A DNA stretch of 64,000 nucleotides, from contig CAVPTL010000008.1 in NCBI GenBank assembly GCA_963708725.1, positions 186,001 through 250,000 on the forward strand, written 5' to 3'. The stretch is from CAVPTL01 sp963708725 (lineage in GTDB: Bacteria; Actinomycetota; Thermoleophilia; Gaiellales; JAICJC01). Below, piece by piece: positions 26,067 through 34,138 of the stretch (position 1 is its first letter; each line of letters begins with the position of its first letter). A program made the translations under genes and the position numbers. The notes under the pieces were generated by a model. It saw nothing but the letters and a program-made list of their open reading frames with translations, made no database searches and had not been told where the DNA came from.

Positions 26067-26842
26067 GCGAAAGCCGCATCAAGTACGACGCTCGCGGCCT
26101 GGCAGAGCCAGACGCCGAGGTCCCGAACGTCTCGGAGATCGACGGCGACTCGGCGGTCTTCGACGCCGCCGATCTGACCACCCGCCAGATCAACCTCGAG
26201 ATCCGAAACCTCGTGTACGAGCGGGGCATCAAGAGCGTCACCGTCCAAAACCCCGGTTCCAAGCACAGCCTCGGGGTGGGCATCCTGACCCGCTGCAAGA
26301 TCGACTTCCAGGGCAGCCTGGGGTACTTCGGGTGTGGCGTGATCGACGGCCCCGAGGTGCACATCTCCGGCCGTGTCGGCTGGTCGGTGTGCGAGAACAT
26401 GATGTCGGGGACAGTCGTGATCGAAGGCAACGCCGGATCACTCACCGGTGCCGCCCTGCGCGGCGGCGACCTCGTGATCAAGGGCCGCTGCGGCGCCCGC
26501 TCGGGCATCGACCAGAAGGGCGGGCTGATCCTGACGCTCGGTTCGGTGGGCTCGATGACCGGCTTCATGATGCAGCGCGGCCGCCAGATCATCTGCGGCG
26601 ACGCCGGCCCCGGCCTCGGCGACTCGATGTACGACGGCATCATCTACGTCGGTGGAACCGTCAAGGCGCTGGGCATCGACTGCGTGCCCGGCGAGTGGAC
26701 CGACGCCGATACCGAATACATCAATCGCAAGTTCTCGATCTATGACCTGGGCACGCCGCCGGAGTTCCAGAAGTTCGTGTGCGGCAAGAAGCTCTACAAC
26801 TACGACAACCTCGAGCCTTCCGAGCGGAAGCTCGTCCTCTAG
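26054..26842 (+). CDS. glxC: GXGXG-domain protein, GlxC/MgsB-like
   Basis: This 262-residue protein corresponds to the C-terminal right-handed beta-helix (GXGXG domain) of glutamate synthase. Repeats such as GSLGYFGCGVIDGPEVHISG, GNAGSLTGAALRGGDLVIKG and GDAGPGLGDSMYDGIIYVGG are visible from residue 90 on. In three-subunit GlxBCD/MgsABC enzymes this chain is structural and helps channel ammonia or amine. It overlaps glxB and is followed 8 nt later by glxD. Confidence 0.87.
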   Translation: MDAVGESRIKYDARGLAEPDAEVPNVSEIDGDSAVFDAADLTTRQINLEIRNLVYERGIKSVTVQNPGSKHSLGVGILTRCKIDFQGSLGYFGCGVIDGPEVHISGRVGWSVCENMMSGTVVIEGNAGSLTGAALRGGDLVIKGRCGARSGIDQKGGLILTLGSVGSMTGFMMQRGRQIICGDAGPGLGDSMYDGIIYVGGTVKALGIDCVPGEWTDADTEYINRKFSIYDLGTPPEFQKFVCGKKLYNYDNLEPSERKLVL

Positions 26843-26850
26843 GAGGGACG

Positions 26851-28278
26851 ATGGCAGAAGACACATCTTCAGCGCAGAACGTGCTCGGACACAGCCGGAT
26901 CTTCACGCCCGAGGTCATGAACGACATCCACGTGAAGTCCGAGCTCGGGCGCTATCGCATGCGCGGCTTCTCGATGTTCAAGCCGATCCCGCACTGGGAC
27001 GAGCTGATGTTCATGCCCGGGACGCTGACCCGGTTCGTGATCGAGGGCTACCGCGAGAAGTGCGAGACCAAGACGATCCTCGGTGCACGCTTCGCCAAGA
27101 AGCCGATCGAGCTCGACATCCCCGTGTACATCACCGGCATGAGCTTCGGTGCGCTGTCGCTGGAGGCCAAGATGGCCCTGGCGCGCGGGGCATCGATGGC
27201 GGGCACGGCGACCTGTTCGGGCGAGGGCGGAATGATCCCGCCCGAGCGCGATCACAGCACCAAATGGTATTACCAATGTATTCAAAGCCGATACGGGTTC
27301 AACCCGCATCATCTGATGCTCGCCGACGCGTGCGAGTTCTTCATCGGCCAGGGTTGCAAGGTCGGTTTGGGCGGCCATCTGATGGGCCAGAAGGTGACCG
27401 AGCAGGTGGCCGAGATGCGCTCGCTGCCCGCGGGCATCGACCAGCGCTCACCGGCCAGACACCCCGATTGGCTCGGCCCCGACGACCTCTCGCTGAAGAT
27501 CCAGGAGGTTCGTGAGGCCACCGACTACCAGATCCCGATCCAGCTCAAGCTGGGCGCATCGCGGGTGTATGACGATGTGCGGATGGCAGCCAAGTGCGGC
27601 CCCGACATCATCTATCTGGACGGTGCCGAAGGCGGCACCGGAGCCGGCCCGCACATCGCCACTGAGGAGACCGGGATTCCCCTGATGGCGGCGATTCCCG
27701 AGGCCCGACGGGCGCTCGAAGACGTCGGCCTGGCCGACGAGATCGACCTGGTGGTCGCCGGCGGTATCCGAAACGGCGGCGACGTTGCCAAGGCGATCGC
27801 CCTGGGCGCAAAGGCGGTGGCGATCGGCCACTCGGCGCTGATGGCGCTCAACTGCAACAAGGAGATCCCCGGGGTCACCGACTACGAGGGCACCGTGGGC
27901 GTTCCGGCCGGCAAGTGCTACCACTGCCACACCGGCCGCTGCCCGGTCGGCGTCGCCACTCAGGATCCTGAGCTGCGGCGGCGGCTGGTGGTCGAGGATG
28001 CATCCGAGCGGGTCTACAACTTCCTGCACACGCTGACGCTCGAAGTTCAGATGCTCGCCCGCGCGTGCGGCAAGACGAACATCCACAGCCTCGAGCCCGA
28101 GGATCTGTGCGCCCTCACCACCGAGGCGTCGGCCATGGCCCGCGTCCCGCTGGCGGGTACGACCTACATCCCCGGCGTCACCGAGCAGGAGACGCTGGCC
28201 GAGATCAAGCGGCTGCTCGAGATCAAGCACGAGGAAGAGGCAGTCCGCGAGGCCCATCTGGAAGCGACCGGAGACTGA
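26851..28278 (+). CDS. glxD: FMN-binding glutamate synthase domain protein, GlxD/MgsC-like
   Basis: This 475-residue chain corresponds to the central and FMN domains of glutamate synthase. It has the (beta-alpha)8 barrel motifs SFGALSLEAKMALARGASMAG, GEGGMIPPERDHS, IKLxLGAS-like IQLKLGASRVYDDV and DGAEGGTGAGP. A Cys cluster KCYHCHTGRCPVGVATQDP (near residue 350) matches the 3Fe-4S-binding region. With GlxB and GlxC it would make an N-methylglutamate- or glutamate-forming enzyme. The ribosome site AGGAGGG lies 3 nt before the ATG. A 144-residue unknown follows after 2 nt. Confidence 0.88.
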   Translation: MAEDTSSAQNVLGHSRIFTPEVMNDIHVKSELGRYRMRGFSMFKPIPHWDELMFMPGTLTRFVIEGYREKCETKTILGARFAKKPIELDIPVYITGMSFGALSLEAKMALARGASMAGTATCSGEGGMIPPERDHSTKWYYQCIQSRYGFNPHHLMLADACEFFIGQGCKVGLGGHLMGQKVTEQVAEMRSLPAGIDQRSPARHPDWLGPDDLSLKIQEVREATDYQIPIQLKLGASRVYDDVRMAAKCGPDIIYLDGAEGGTGAGPHIATEETGIPLMAAIPEARRALEDVGLADEIDLVVAGGIRNGGDVAKAIALGAKAVAIGHSALMALNCNKEIPGVTDYEGTVGVPAGKCYHCHTGRCPVGVATQDPELRRRLVVEDASERVYNFLHTLTLEVQMLARACGKTNIHSLEPEDLCALTTEASAMARVPLAGTTYIPGVTEQETLAEIKRLLEIKHEEEAVREAHLEATGD

Positions 28279-28280
28279 CG

Positions 28281-28715
28281 ATGAGCTACGTCAAAGAACC
28301 CGAGAAGCACACATCGATCGATGCCGAGTTCATGGCCGGCAAGCGGTTCCCCTATCAGGAGGACATCACCCTGGTGGAGGACATCGACCTGCTGGCCGCG
28401 ACCCCCGGCAAGGACATCAACTGGCTCGAGGACATCGAATTGCTGGAGGAGGATGGATCGCCGGCCGTGTTCGACCGGTACTCCAACTGCTTCATCAAGA
28501 TCTACTTCGACATCCCCGAGGGCCGCGAGCACGAGTTCGCCCGCAAGGTGCTGATCAAGCACCTCACGGCGGGTAACTCCTACGGCATCCAGATGAAGGA
28601 GAAGCACTGCAAGTTCCCCCAGCCCGAGCTCGGGCCGTGGGTGGAGAACTCCCGCACGGTCGGCACCAACTGGACGCCGCCGGTGCTCGAGGGCTGGGAA
28701 GCGCCGCTGCATTGA
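28281..28715 (+). CDS. Unknown 144-residue protein at the end of the glxBCD operon
   Basis: I do not recognise this family. It begins 2 nt after the glxD stop (TGA-CG-ATG), so it is almost certainly co-translated. The first 60 residues are acidic with a repeated pattern, EDITLVEDIDLLA and WLEDIELLEEDG. The second half looks like a small alpha/beta domain (NCFIKIYFDIPEGREHEFARKVLIKHLT) with two cysteines (NCF and KHCKFP) and an aromatic, Pro-rich tail (GTNWTPPVLEGWEAPLH). There is no signal peptide or membrane segment. It could be a small extra subunit or regulator of the Glx/GS complex; this is inference from position only. Confidence 0.7.
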   Translation: MSYVKEPEKHTSIDAEFMAGKRFPYQEDITLVEDIDLLAATPGKDINWLEDIELLEEDGSPAVFDRYSNCFIKIYFDIPEGREHEFARKVLIKHLTAGNSYGIQMKEKHCKFPQPELGPWVENSRTVGTNWTPPVLEGWEAPLH

Positions 28716-28722
28716 GCCGAAG

Positions 28723-29271
28723 GTGATCCCCGCCGTCGTGGCAGTCGCCGGGTGCTATGCACTCGGCTGCCTGACGGCGGGGTACTACCTGGTTCGGCTT
28801 CGCGCGGGTGCCGACCTGCGCTCGCGGGGCACCGGGTCGACGGGTGCGCGCAACGTCGGCCGCATCGCCGGAGTTCGCCTGGCGGCCTTGACGCTCGCAT
28901 TGGACTGTGCCAAGGGTGCGATCGCCGTGGCCGTGGCCGGCGCCGCCACCGGATCAACCGCAGTCGCCGCGGCGGGCATGGTGGCGGTCGTCTTGGGCCA
29001 CGTCTATCCCGTGCAGCTGCGCTTCCACGGCGGCCGCGGGCTCGCCACGGCGCTGGGCGCCATGCTGGTGCTCGATTGGCAGGTGGCCCTGATCGGACTC
29101 GCCGCCGCGGCCATCGTGGCGGCCGCGACACGGGCGTTCACCGCAGCAGGACTTGTGGGTGTGATCGTCGCACCGGCCGGCGCCGTCGTGCTCGGCGCCG
29201 ACCGGGCGGTGATCCTCGGGATGCTGGCGACGCTCGCCGTCATCCTGGCGGCTCATCGCCGCCGGTTATAG
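28723..29271 (+). CDS. plsY: Glycerol-3-phosphate acyltransferase PlsY family
   Basis: This 182-residue membrane enzyme makes lysophosphatidate from acyl-phosphate and glycerol-3-phosphate. The three PlsY motifs are recognisable: SRGTGSTGARNVGR near residue 34 (usually GSGNPGATNVxR), GHVYPVQLRFHGGRGLAT near residue 90 (usually FxGGKGVAT), and a C-terminal membrane part. About five hydrophobic segments are seen. The motifs differ slightly from the canonical forms, Arg replacing Lys in GGRG, so it may be a divergent paralogue. The GTG start lies 8 nt after the unknown gene. It is convergent with the FAD oxidoreductase, 1 nt apart. Confidence 0.8.
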   Translation: MIPAVVAVAGCYALGCLTAGYYLVRLRAGADLRSRGTGSTGARNVGRIAGVRLAALTLALDCAKGAIAVAVAGAATGSTAVAAAGMVAVVLGHVYPVQLRFHGGRGLATALGAMLVLDWQVALIGLAAAAIVAAATRAFTAAGLVGVIVAPAGAVVLGADRAVILGMLATLAVILAAHRRRL

Positions 29272-29272
29272 C

Positions 29273-30577
29273 TCAGCTCCAGGGATACGGGCTGTTCGAG
29301 ACCGGATGCAGCGCCCCGGTCGAGAACCGCTCGTAGGCAAACGGCTTCAGCACCTTGGAGTCGCCTCCGGTCATGACCCTGGCGACCTCGCGGCCGACCC
29401 CGATCATCTTGTAGCCGTGGTTGGAGTCGGCGATCACATACACGTTGGGCAGCATGTAATCGAACACCGGGAAGCTATCGACCGTGAAGCAGCCGACGCC
29501 GCCGGAGCGGATGTTCTTGTAGGTCGGGCGCTTGCCCTCGAACCGCGCCATGCAGTGAGATAGCGAAGCGCACCACATGTCGGCGAAGTCGGCCTCGACC
29601 GACGCCGTCGGATAGGGATCGACCTCGTACTCGTGACCGACGATGATCGGTGCCGCGCCGCCCTGCACACCGTGCAGGTCCTGCTTGAAGTAGTTGCCCC
29701 AAAACTCGTCGGTGATCAGCTTGCCCTCGTCGTCGTAGAGCGGCGCGTCGGAATCGACGTGCAGCACGGGCGGCATCGAGCCGTCCTCGAGCGACAAGAG
29801 CTTGGGATCGACGCCGATCTCGCCCTCCTGCAGATACCAGTACGTCCACATGTCCTGGCCGGCGTGCACCTCACCCTCGGGTGTGTGGACGTCAATCGTG
29901 TTGGGCAGGCCGAGCATCGTCCAAATGCTCTCGATCCATGGGCCCACACCGACGACAACCTGCTCGACCTGGATGTCGCCCTGGTCGGTGTTGACGGTGG
30001 TGACGGCACCGCTCGAGTCGGTCTCAAAGCCGGTGACGCGGACGCCGTCGATCAGCCTTGCGCCGGCCTCCTTGGCCTTGCCGGCGAGACCGTGCAGCGA
30101 TGCCATGTTGTTGGCATAGCCGCCCTTCTCCTCGTGCAGGCAGACGTGCACACCCTGGGCGCGCCAGTCGGGGAACAACGTCTTCATGTAGTCGCTGACC
30201 TCGGTCTCGCCGACGATCAGCTGCGACGGGTAGCCGATGCTCGCCTGCCGCTTGTGAACCTCGGTGAGATCCGAGATCTGGCGCTCGGCGCCGAGCGCCA
30301 TGTAGCCGACCTCGTGAAAGCTGAAGGCTTTGGGATCCTGCTCCCACACCTCGACGTTGGCGGCCATCAGTTCGCTCATCGCCGGCTGGTAGTAGTTGTT
30401 GCGGATGACGCCGCAGGCGATGCCCGACGCTCCGGCGCCGACGCCGGTCTTGTCGATCACCAGCACGTCGGGCTCCTCGCCGCGCGCTGTCTGCTCCTTG
30501 GCGAGATGCCACGCGGAGGAGAGACCGTGGATCCCGGCTCCGATCACGAGGTACTTGGCATGCGACGGCAGGCTCAT
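29273..30577 (-). CDS. FAD-dependent amine oxidoreductase (DAO / sarcosine oxidase beta-like)
   Basis: This 434-residue flavoprotein has an N-terminal dinucleotide-binding motif VIGAGIHGLSSAWHLAKE (residues 11-28) and an inserted FAD contact TGVGAGASGIACGVIRNNYY. A C-terminal FAD/substrate segment NVYVIADSNHGYKMIGVGREVA completes the DAO fold. It resembles single-chain relatives of SoxB and DMGDH but lacks a folate domain. The substrate is presumably an N-methylated or other secondary amine. A perfect 7-1-7 palindrome lies 19 nt before the ATG, and the IclR gene is directly upstream on the same strand, so IclR control is plausible. Confidence 0.82.
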   Translation of the reverse strand: MSLPSHAKYLVIGAGIHGLSSAWHLAKEQTARGEEPDVLVIDKTGVGAGASGIACGVIRNNYYQPAMSELMAANVEVWEQDPKAFSFHEVGYMALGAERQISDLTEVHKRQASIGYPSQLIVGETEVSDYMKTLFPDWRAQGVHVCLHEEKGGYANNMASLHGLAGKAKEAGARLIDGVRVTGFETDSSGAVTTVNTDQGDIQVEQVVVGVGPWIESIWTMLGLPNTIDVHTPEGEVHAGQDMWTYWYLQEGEIGVDPKLLSLEDGSMPPVLHVDSDAPLYDDEGKLITDEFWGNYFKQDLHGVQGGAAPIIVGHEYEVDPYPTASVEADFADMWCASLSHCMARFEGKRPTYKNIRSGGVGCFTVDSFPVFDYMLPNVYVIADSNHGYKMIGVGREVARVMTGGDSKVLKPFAYERFSTGALHPVSNSPYPWS

Positions 30578-30596
30578 GAGACTCTCTTTCTTGTCA

Positions 30597-30611
30597 TTGC
30601 CACAGTGGCAA
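30597..30611. promoter_or_regulatory. Candidate operator before the FAD oxidoreductase gene
   Basis: TTGCCAC-A-GTGGCAA is a perfect 15-nt palindrome, 19 nt upstream of the oxidoreductase start and in the gap shared with the adjacent IclR gene. IclR-type regulators bind palindromes of this size. The assignment to this IclR protein is inferred from proximity. Confidence 0.5.
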
Positions 30612-30670
30612 AAGCTTTTCCATTCTTGATCTGATCGTAGTCGCGCCTCAGCAGATCGTCAAACCGAAGG

Positions 30671-30703
30671 GTGAATAAATGGTGCCTGGCACCATTTATT
30701 CAC
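30671..30703. repeat. Dispersed palindrome copy 4 (ATGG sub-type)
   Basis: A perfect 33-nt palindrome identical to copy 1. It covers the 3' end of the IclR gene: the last codons GAA TAA of that gene are the second to seventh bases of the repeat read on the minus strand, so the repeat supplies the stop codon. Confidence 0.95.
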
Positions 30704-31463
30704 GGTGGCCGAGGGCGCGGGAGATGTCTGCGGCGTGGGAGCGGATCGCCGGGAGGGCTGCGTCCTGGGCGGCTGTGTCGAACCGGCCGGCGGGTCCCTG
30801 AAGCCCGAGCACCGCCGCGAGGTCGCCGGTCGCTCCGAACACGGGCGCGGCAATCGCGTTGAGGTCGGGTTCGCGCTCACCCTCGGCCCGCGCCCAGCCC
30901 TGATCACGCACGCGCGCCACCTCGGCATCCAGCGCGGCGGGGTCGACGATGGTGTTGGCCGTGAAGCGTTCGAGCGCCGAAGCGGCACGTGCCGGCGGAG
31001 CAAAAGCGAGCGCGACCTTGCCGGTGGCCGTGGCGTGAGCGACACTCGGCCGCCCCACCCGGGCGACACTGGCCACCGAGGCTCGGCTGGGAACGAAGTC
31101 GACCGTGACCGCGTCGCGCTCGCCGGGAATCGAGAGCGTCACCGTCTCGCCGGTCTGCTCCCCCAACTCGACCAGATGTGGCCGGGCAAGCCCGCGCAGG
31201 TCGAGTCCGGCCAGCACGTGGTTGGAGAGTTCCAGCAGATGCGTGCCCAGCCGGTAGCGGCCCGACTCCGGCACATGCTGCACATATCCGGCGTCGACGA
31301 GCGTCGAAAGCGTGCGCGAAACCGTCGCGGCGTTGATCCCGGTGATCCGCACCAGATCGGCGTTTCGCGCGTCGCCCGAGACCTGCATGAACGCGTCGAG
31401 GACGCGCAACGCACGCTCAACTGCCGCAAGGCGGCGCTCGGCGGGTCGACCGGTGGGCGGCAT
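30696..31463 (-). CDS. IclR family transcriptional regulator
   Basis: This 255-residue regulator has an N-terminal winged helix-turn-helix (AVERALRVLDAFMQVSGDARNADLVRITGINAATVSRTLSTL, residues 10-50) and a C-terminal IclR ligand domain ending AAPVFGATGDLAAVLGLQGP. The ligand is unknown; IclR proteins often sense carboxylates. It lies upstream of the amine oxidoreductase on the same strand. I start at ATG 31463: a CATAAT -10 box ends 6 nt before it on the minus strand, giving a leaderless transcript. A longer frame to 31547 would overlap the divergent flavin reductase gene. Its stop codon lies in palindrome copy 4. Confidence 0.85.
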   Translation of the reverse strand: MPPTGRPAERRLAAVERALRVLDAFMQVSGDARNADLVRITGINAATVSRTLSTLVDAGYVQHVPESGRYRLGTHLLELSNHVLAGLDLRGLARPHLVELGEQTGETVTLSIPGERDAVTVDFVPSRASVASVARVGRPSVAHATATGKVALAFAPPARAASALERFTANTIVDPAALDAEVARVRDQGWARAEGEREPDLNAIAAPVFGATGDLAAVLGLQGPAGRFDTAAQDAALPAIRSHAADISRALGHRE

Positions 31464-31468
31464 CGCCC

Positions 31469-31475
31469 TATTATG
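31469..31475. promoter_or_regulatory. Overlapping divergent -10 boxes
   Basis: TATTATG reads TATTAT (31469-31474) on the plus strand and CATAAT on the minus strand. The two divergent genes start 9 nt to the right (flavin reductase, ATG 31484) and 6 nt to the left (IclR, ATG 31463). Polymerase can occupy only one direction at a time. Confidence 0.55.
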
Positions 31476-31483
31476 GACGTGAG

Positions 31484-32017
31484 ATGGCCACGCACACCGA
31501 TCCAACTCGCCGCGTCGACTTCCGCGACGTGGTCGGCGCGTTCGCAACCGGAGTCACGGTCGTGACCGCGCGCTACGGCGAATCGCGGGCGGGAATGACC
31601 CTGAACTCGTTCACGTCGGTGTCACTCGATCCGTTGATGGTGCTGGTCTCGCTGGCCCACGGCACCCGCACACTCGAGAAGATCCGCCAAAGTGACCGCT
31701 ACGCCGTCAACGTGCTGCACCGCCGCCAGCGCGACGTCGCCCTGGCGTTTGCCAAGCCCGGAGCGCCATTTCCCGACGGTCACACCGTGCTGGATCCGGT
31801 GGGATACGTGGTGGTTCGCCACTCGCTTGCAATCCTGCGCTGCGAGGTGGTGCACATCTTCACCGCCGGCGATCACGACCTGGTGGTGGGTGAGGTGACC
31901 GACTTCGAAGGCTCCGGAGGCGAGCCGCTGATCTTCCATCGCGGAGCCTTCGGCGGCCTGGATGAGGACGCACTCGTCCCGAAGGGCCGCGTGATCGGCA
32001 TCGCCGGCGGCTGGTAG
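31484..32017 (+). CDS. Flavin reductase-like split-barrel protein
   Basis: This 177-residue protein has the flavin-reductase FMN-binding split-barrel fold: FRDVVGAFATGVTVVTARYGESRAGMTLNSFTSVSLDPLMVLVSL is the typical flavin-binding N-terminus, and GVTV and NSFTSVS contact the cofactor. Such proteins supply reduced flavin to two-component monooxygenases, though some bind F420 or are oxidoreductases. No monooxygenase is next to it. It is divergent from the IclR gene, sharing a -10 region, and may be controlled by it. Confidence 0.83.
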   Translation: MATHTDPTRRVDFRDVVGAFATGVTVVTARYGESRAGMTLNSFTSVSLDPLMVLVSLAHGTRTLEKIRQSDRYAVNVLHRRQRDVALAFAKPGAPFPDGHTVLDPVGYVVVRHSLAILRCEVVHIFTAGDHDLVVGEVTDFEGSGGEPLIFHRGAFGGLDEDALVPKGRVIGIAGGW

Positions 32018-32109
32018 GACAACACCGGGAACATCCGCGAGGGCTCTCTGCTCCTCAAGATCGGCGGCCAAACAGTCGATGAGATCTGGTCTCCCCAGAC
32101 CCTCCTCCC

Positions 32110-34131
32110 GTGCGTTCCCTCCCCCGCCCCCATCTTCGATTCGGCCTGCTCGGCACCTTTGCCGTAATCAGCGCTGTGCCGGTGCTGCTCCTGGGCCTGG
32201 TGCTGGCCACGGTGCTGGGCGATCAGATTCGTGATCGCAGCATCAACTCGACCGTGCAAAGCGTCGAGTTTGCGACCCAGGTTGGGCTGGGCGCGGGCAT
32301 CCACCAGGCGGAGAAGCATCCCGGCGCGGCGAGCCGCAGGCGAGTCCAGCGGCTGGTCAGGTCGGCGACCCAGAACACCACCCTGCCGTTCGCGCGTGTG
32401 AACGTCTGGTCGCCCGAGAAGAAGCTCGTCTACTCGAGCGACAAGCATCTGCTGGGAAAACCGATCGAGCCGTCGGACGAGCTGTCCGAAGCGCTCGCCG
32501 ACAACGAGCCGACCACCGAGATCCTGCGCGCCTCGCAGCCGCTCAAGACGGAGGAGGACAATCGCGACATCCTCAAGACGCATGGAGATCTGCTCGAGGT
32601 GTACGTGCCGTTTCACGACACAAAAGGAGCACCCGGCGCGTTTGAGGTGTATCTCCCCTATACGCCGCTGGCCAACACGATCCGCGCCGACACCAACCGG
32701 CTCTACCTGATCCTGATCGTCGGCCTCTCGCTGCTCTACGCGATCGTGTTTCGGGTCGTGGCCCGGGCATCGCGCAAGCTGCGCACCCACGGTAGGGAGA
32801 TGCGCGCCCACCTGGAGCGCACGAAATACGAGTCCGAGCACGACCCGCTCACTCACCTTCCCAACCGCACGCTCTTCCGCGCCCGGTCGGTGGATGCGAT
32901 CGTCGCGGCTCGCCGCACCGGAGAGCACGCGGCCCTACTGCTGATCGATCTCGATCGCTTCCGGGAGATCAACGACACCCTCGGACACCACTCGGGCGAC
33001 CTGTTGCTTCAGGCCATCGGCCCGCGACTCGAGAAGCTGCTGCACCCCTCCGACGTCCTCGCCCGCCTGGGTGGCGACGAGTTCGGCATCCTGCTGCCCC
33101 AGATCCCCGACACCGAGACGGCGCTGGTGGTCGCACGAAGCGCCCACAAGATGCTCGAGCAACCGTTCGCGATCCAGGGTCTCACGCTCGACGTCGAGGC
33201 CTCGATCGGCATCGCCATGTTCCCTGACCACGCCCAGGATTTCGAAGAGCTGATGCAGCACGCCGACGTCGCGATGTACCTCGCCAAGGGCAAGCGCACC
33301 GGCTACGAGGTGTACATGCCCGCCGACGACGACGCCGACGCCAACCGGCTCACGCTGGCCGGCGATCTGCGAGACGCGGTCGACCGGCACGAGCTGGTGT
33401 TGCACTACCAGCCAAAGGTGAACCTCCGTTCGGGACGAGTGATCGGCGCCGAGGCCCTGATGCGCTGGCACCACCCTGGCCAGGGTCTGCTCATGCCGGA
33501 TCGCTTCATTCCGCTGGCCGAGCGAAGCGGGCTGATCCGGTCGCTGACAGTGTTCGCAATCGAGACCGCGGTGCGAGAGTGCCGCCGCTGGATCGACGCA
33601 GGCGCCTCACTGAGCGTCTCGGTCAACCTCTCGACCCGAGACCTGATCGACATCCAGCTGCCCGAGGAGGTCAACCGCCTGCTACAGCAGTGGCGCGTGC
33701 CGGCGAGCAGCCTCGAGCTGGAGATCACCGAGAGTGTGTTGATGGCCGACCCGAGCCGCGCGCGGGAGGTCGTCGAGCGGTTGGGCGCGTTGGGAGTGAA
33801 GGTCTCGATCGACGATTTCGGCTCGGGATACTCGTCGCTTGGGTATCTCAACCGGCTCGCCGTCAACGACCTCAAGATCGACAAGTCCTTCGTCCTGAAC
33901 ATGATCGACGACGCGGGTGACGCCGTGATCGTGCAGTCGACCATCGACCTGGCGCACAACCTCGGACTCCAGGTCGTGGCCGAGGGCGTCGAGACCCAGC
34001 AGGCCTATGACCGGCTACGGTCGATGGGCTGCGACACGGCTCAGGGCTACTTCATCAGCCGCCCGATGCCCGGCGGCGAGCTGATCGAGTGGGTCGGGGA
34101 GCACGGCGCCCGTTCACTCCGCGCCGCTTAG
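32110..34131 (+). CDS. Membrane GGDEF-EAL cyclic-di-GMP protein
   Basis: This 673-residue protein has a membrane helix at about 11-36, an extracytoplasmic sensor region (about 40-195) and a second helix at 198-217. A GGDEF domain follows (GGDEF at 321-325, intact) and then an EAL domain (EAL at 448-450, followed by EITES, DDFGSGYSSL and EGVETQ, all intact). It can in principle both make and degrade cyclic-di-GMP. The inhibitory RxxD site before GGDEF reads HPSD, so product inhibition may be lost. The GTG start has no clear ribosome site; 92 nt separate it from the flavin reductase gene. Confidence 0.87.
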   Translation: MRSLPRPHLRFGLLGTFAVISAVPVLLLGLVLATVLGDQIRDRSINSTVQSVEFATQVGLGAGIHQAEKHPGAASRRRVQRLVRSATQNTTLPFARVNVWSPEKKLVYSSDKHLLGKPIEPSDELSEALADNEPTTEILRASQPLKTEEDNRDILKTHGDLLEVYVPFHDTKGAPGAFEVYLPYTPLANTIRADTNRLYLILIVGLSLLYAIVFRVVARASRKLRTHGREMRAHLERTKYESEHDPLTHLPNRTLFRARSVDAIVAARRTGEHAALLLIDLDRFREINDTLGHHSGDLLLQAIGPRLEKLLHPSDVLARLGGDEFGILLPQIPDTETALVVARSAHKMLEQPFAIQGLTLDVEASIGIAMFPDHAQDFEELMQHADVAMYLAKGKRTGYEVYMPADDDADANRLTLAGDLRDAVDRHELVLHYQPKVNLRSGRVIGAEALMRWHHPGQGLLMPDRFIPLAERSGLIRSLTVFAIETAVRECRRWIDAGASLSVSVNLSTRDLIDIQLPEEVNRLLQQWRVPASSLELEITESVLMADPSRAREVVERLGALGVKVSIDDFGSGYSSLGYLNRLAVNDLKIDKSFVLNMIDDAGDAVIVQSTIDLAHNLGLQVVAEGVETQQAYDRLRSMGCDTAQGYFISRPMPGGELIEWVGEHGARSLRAA

Positions 34132-34138
34132 CCGAGCG

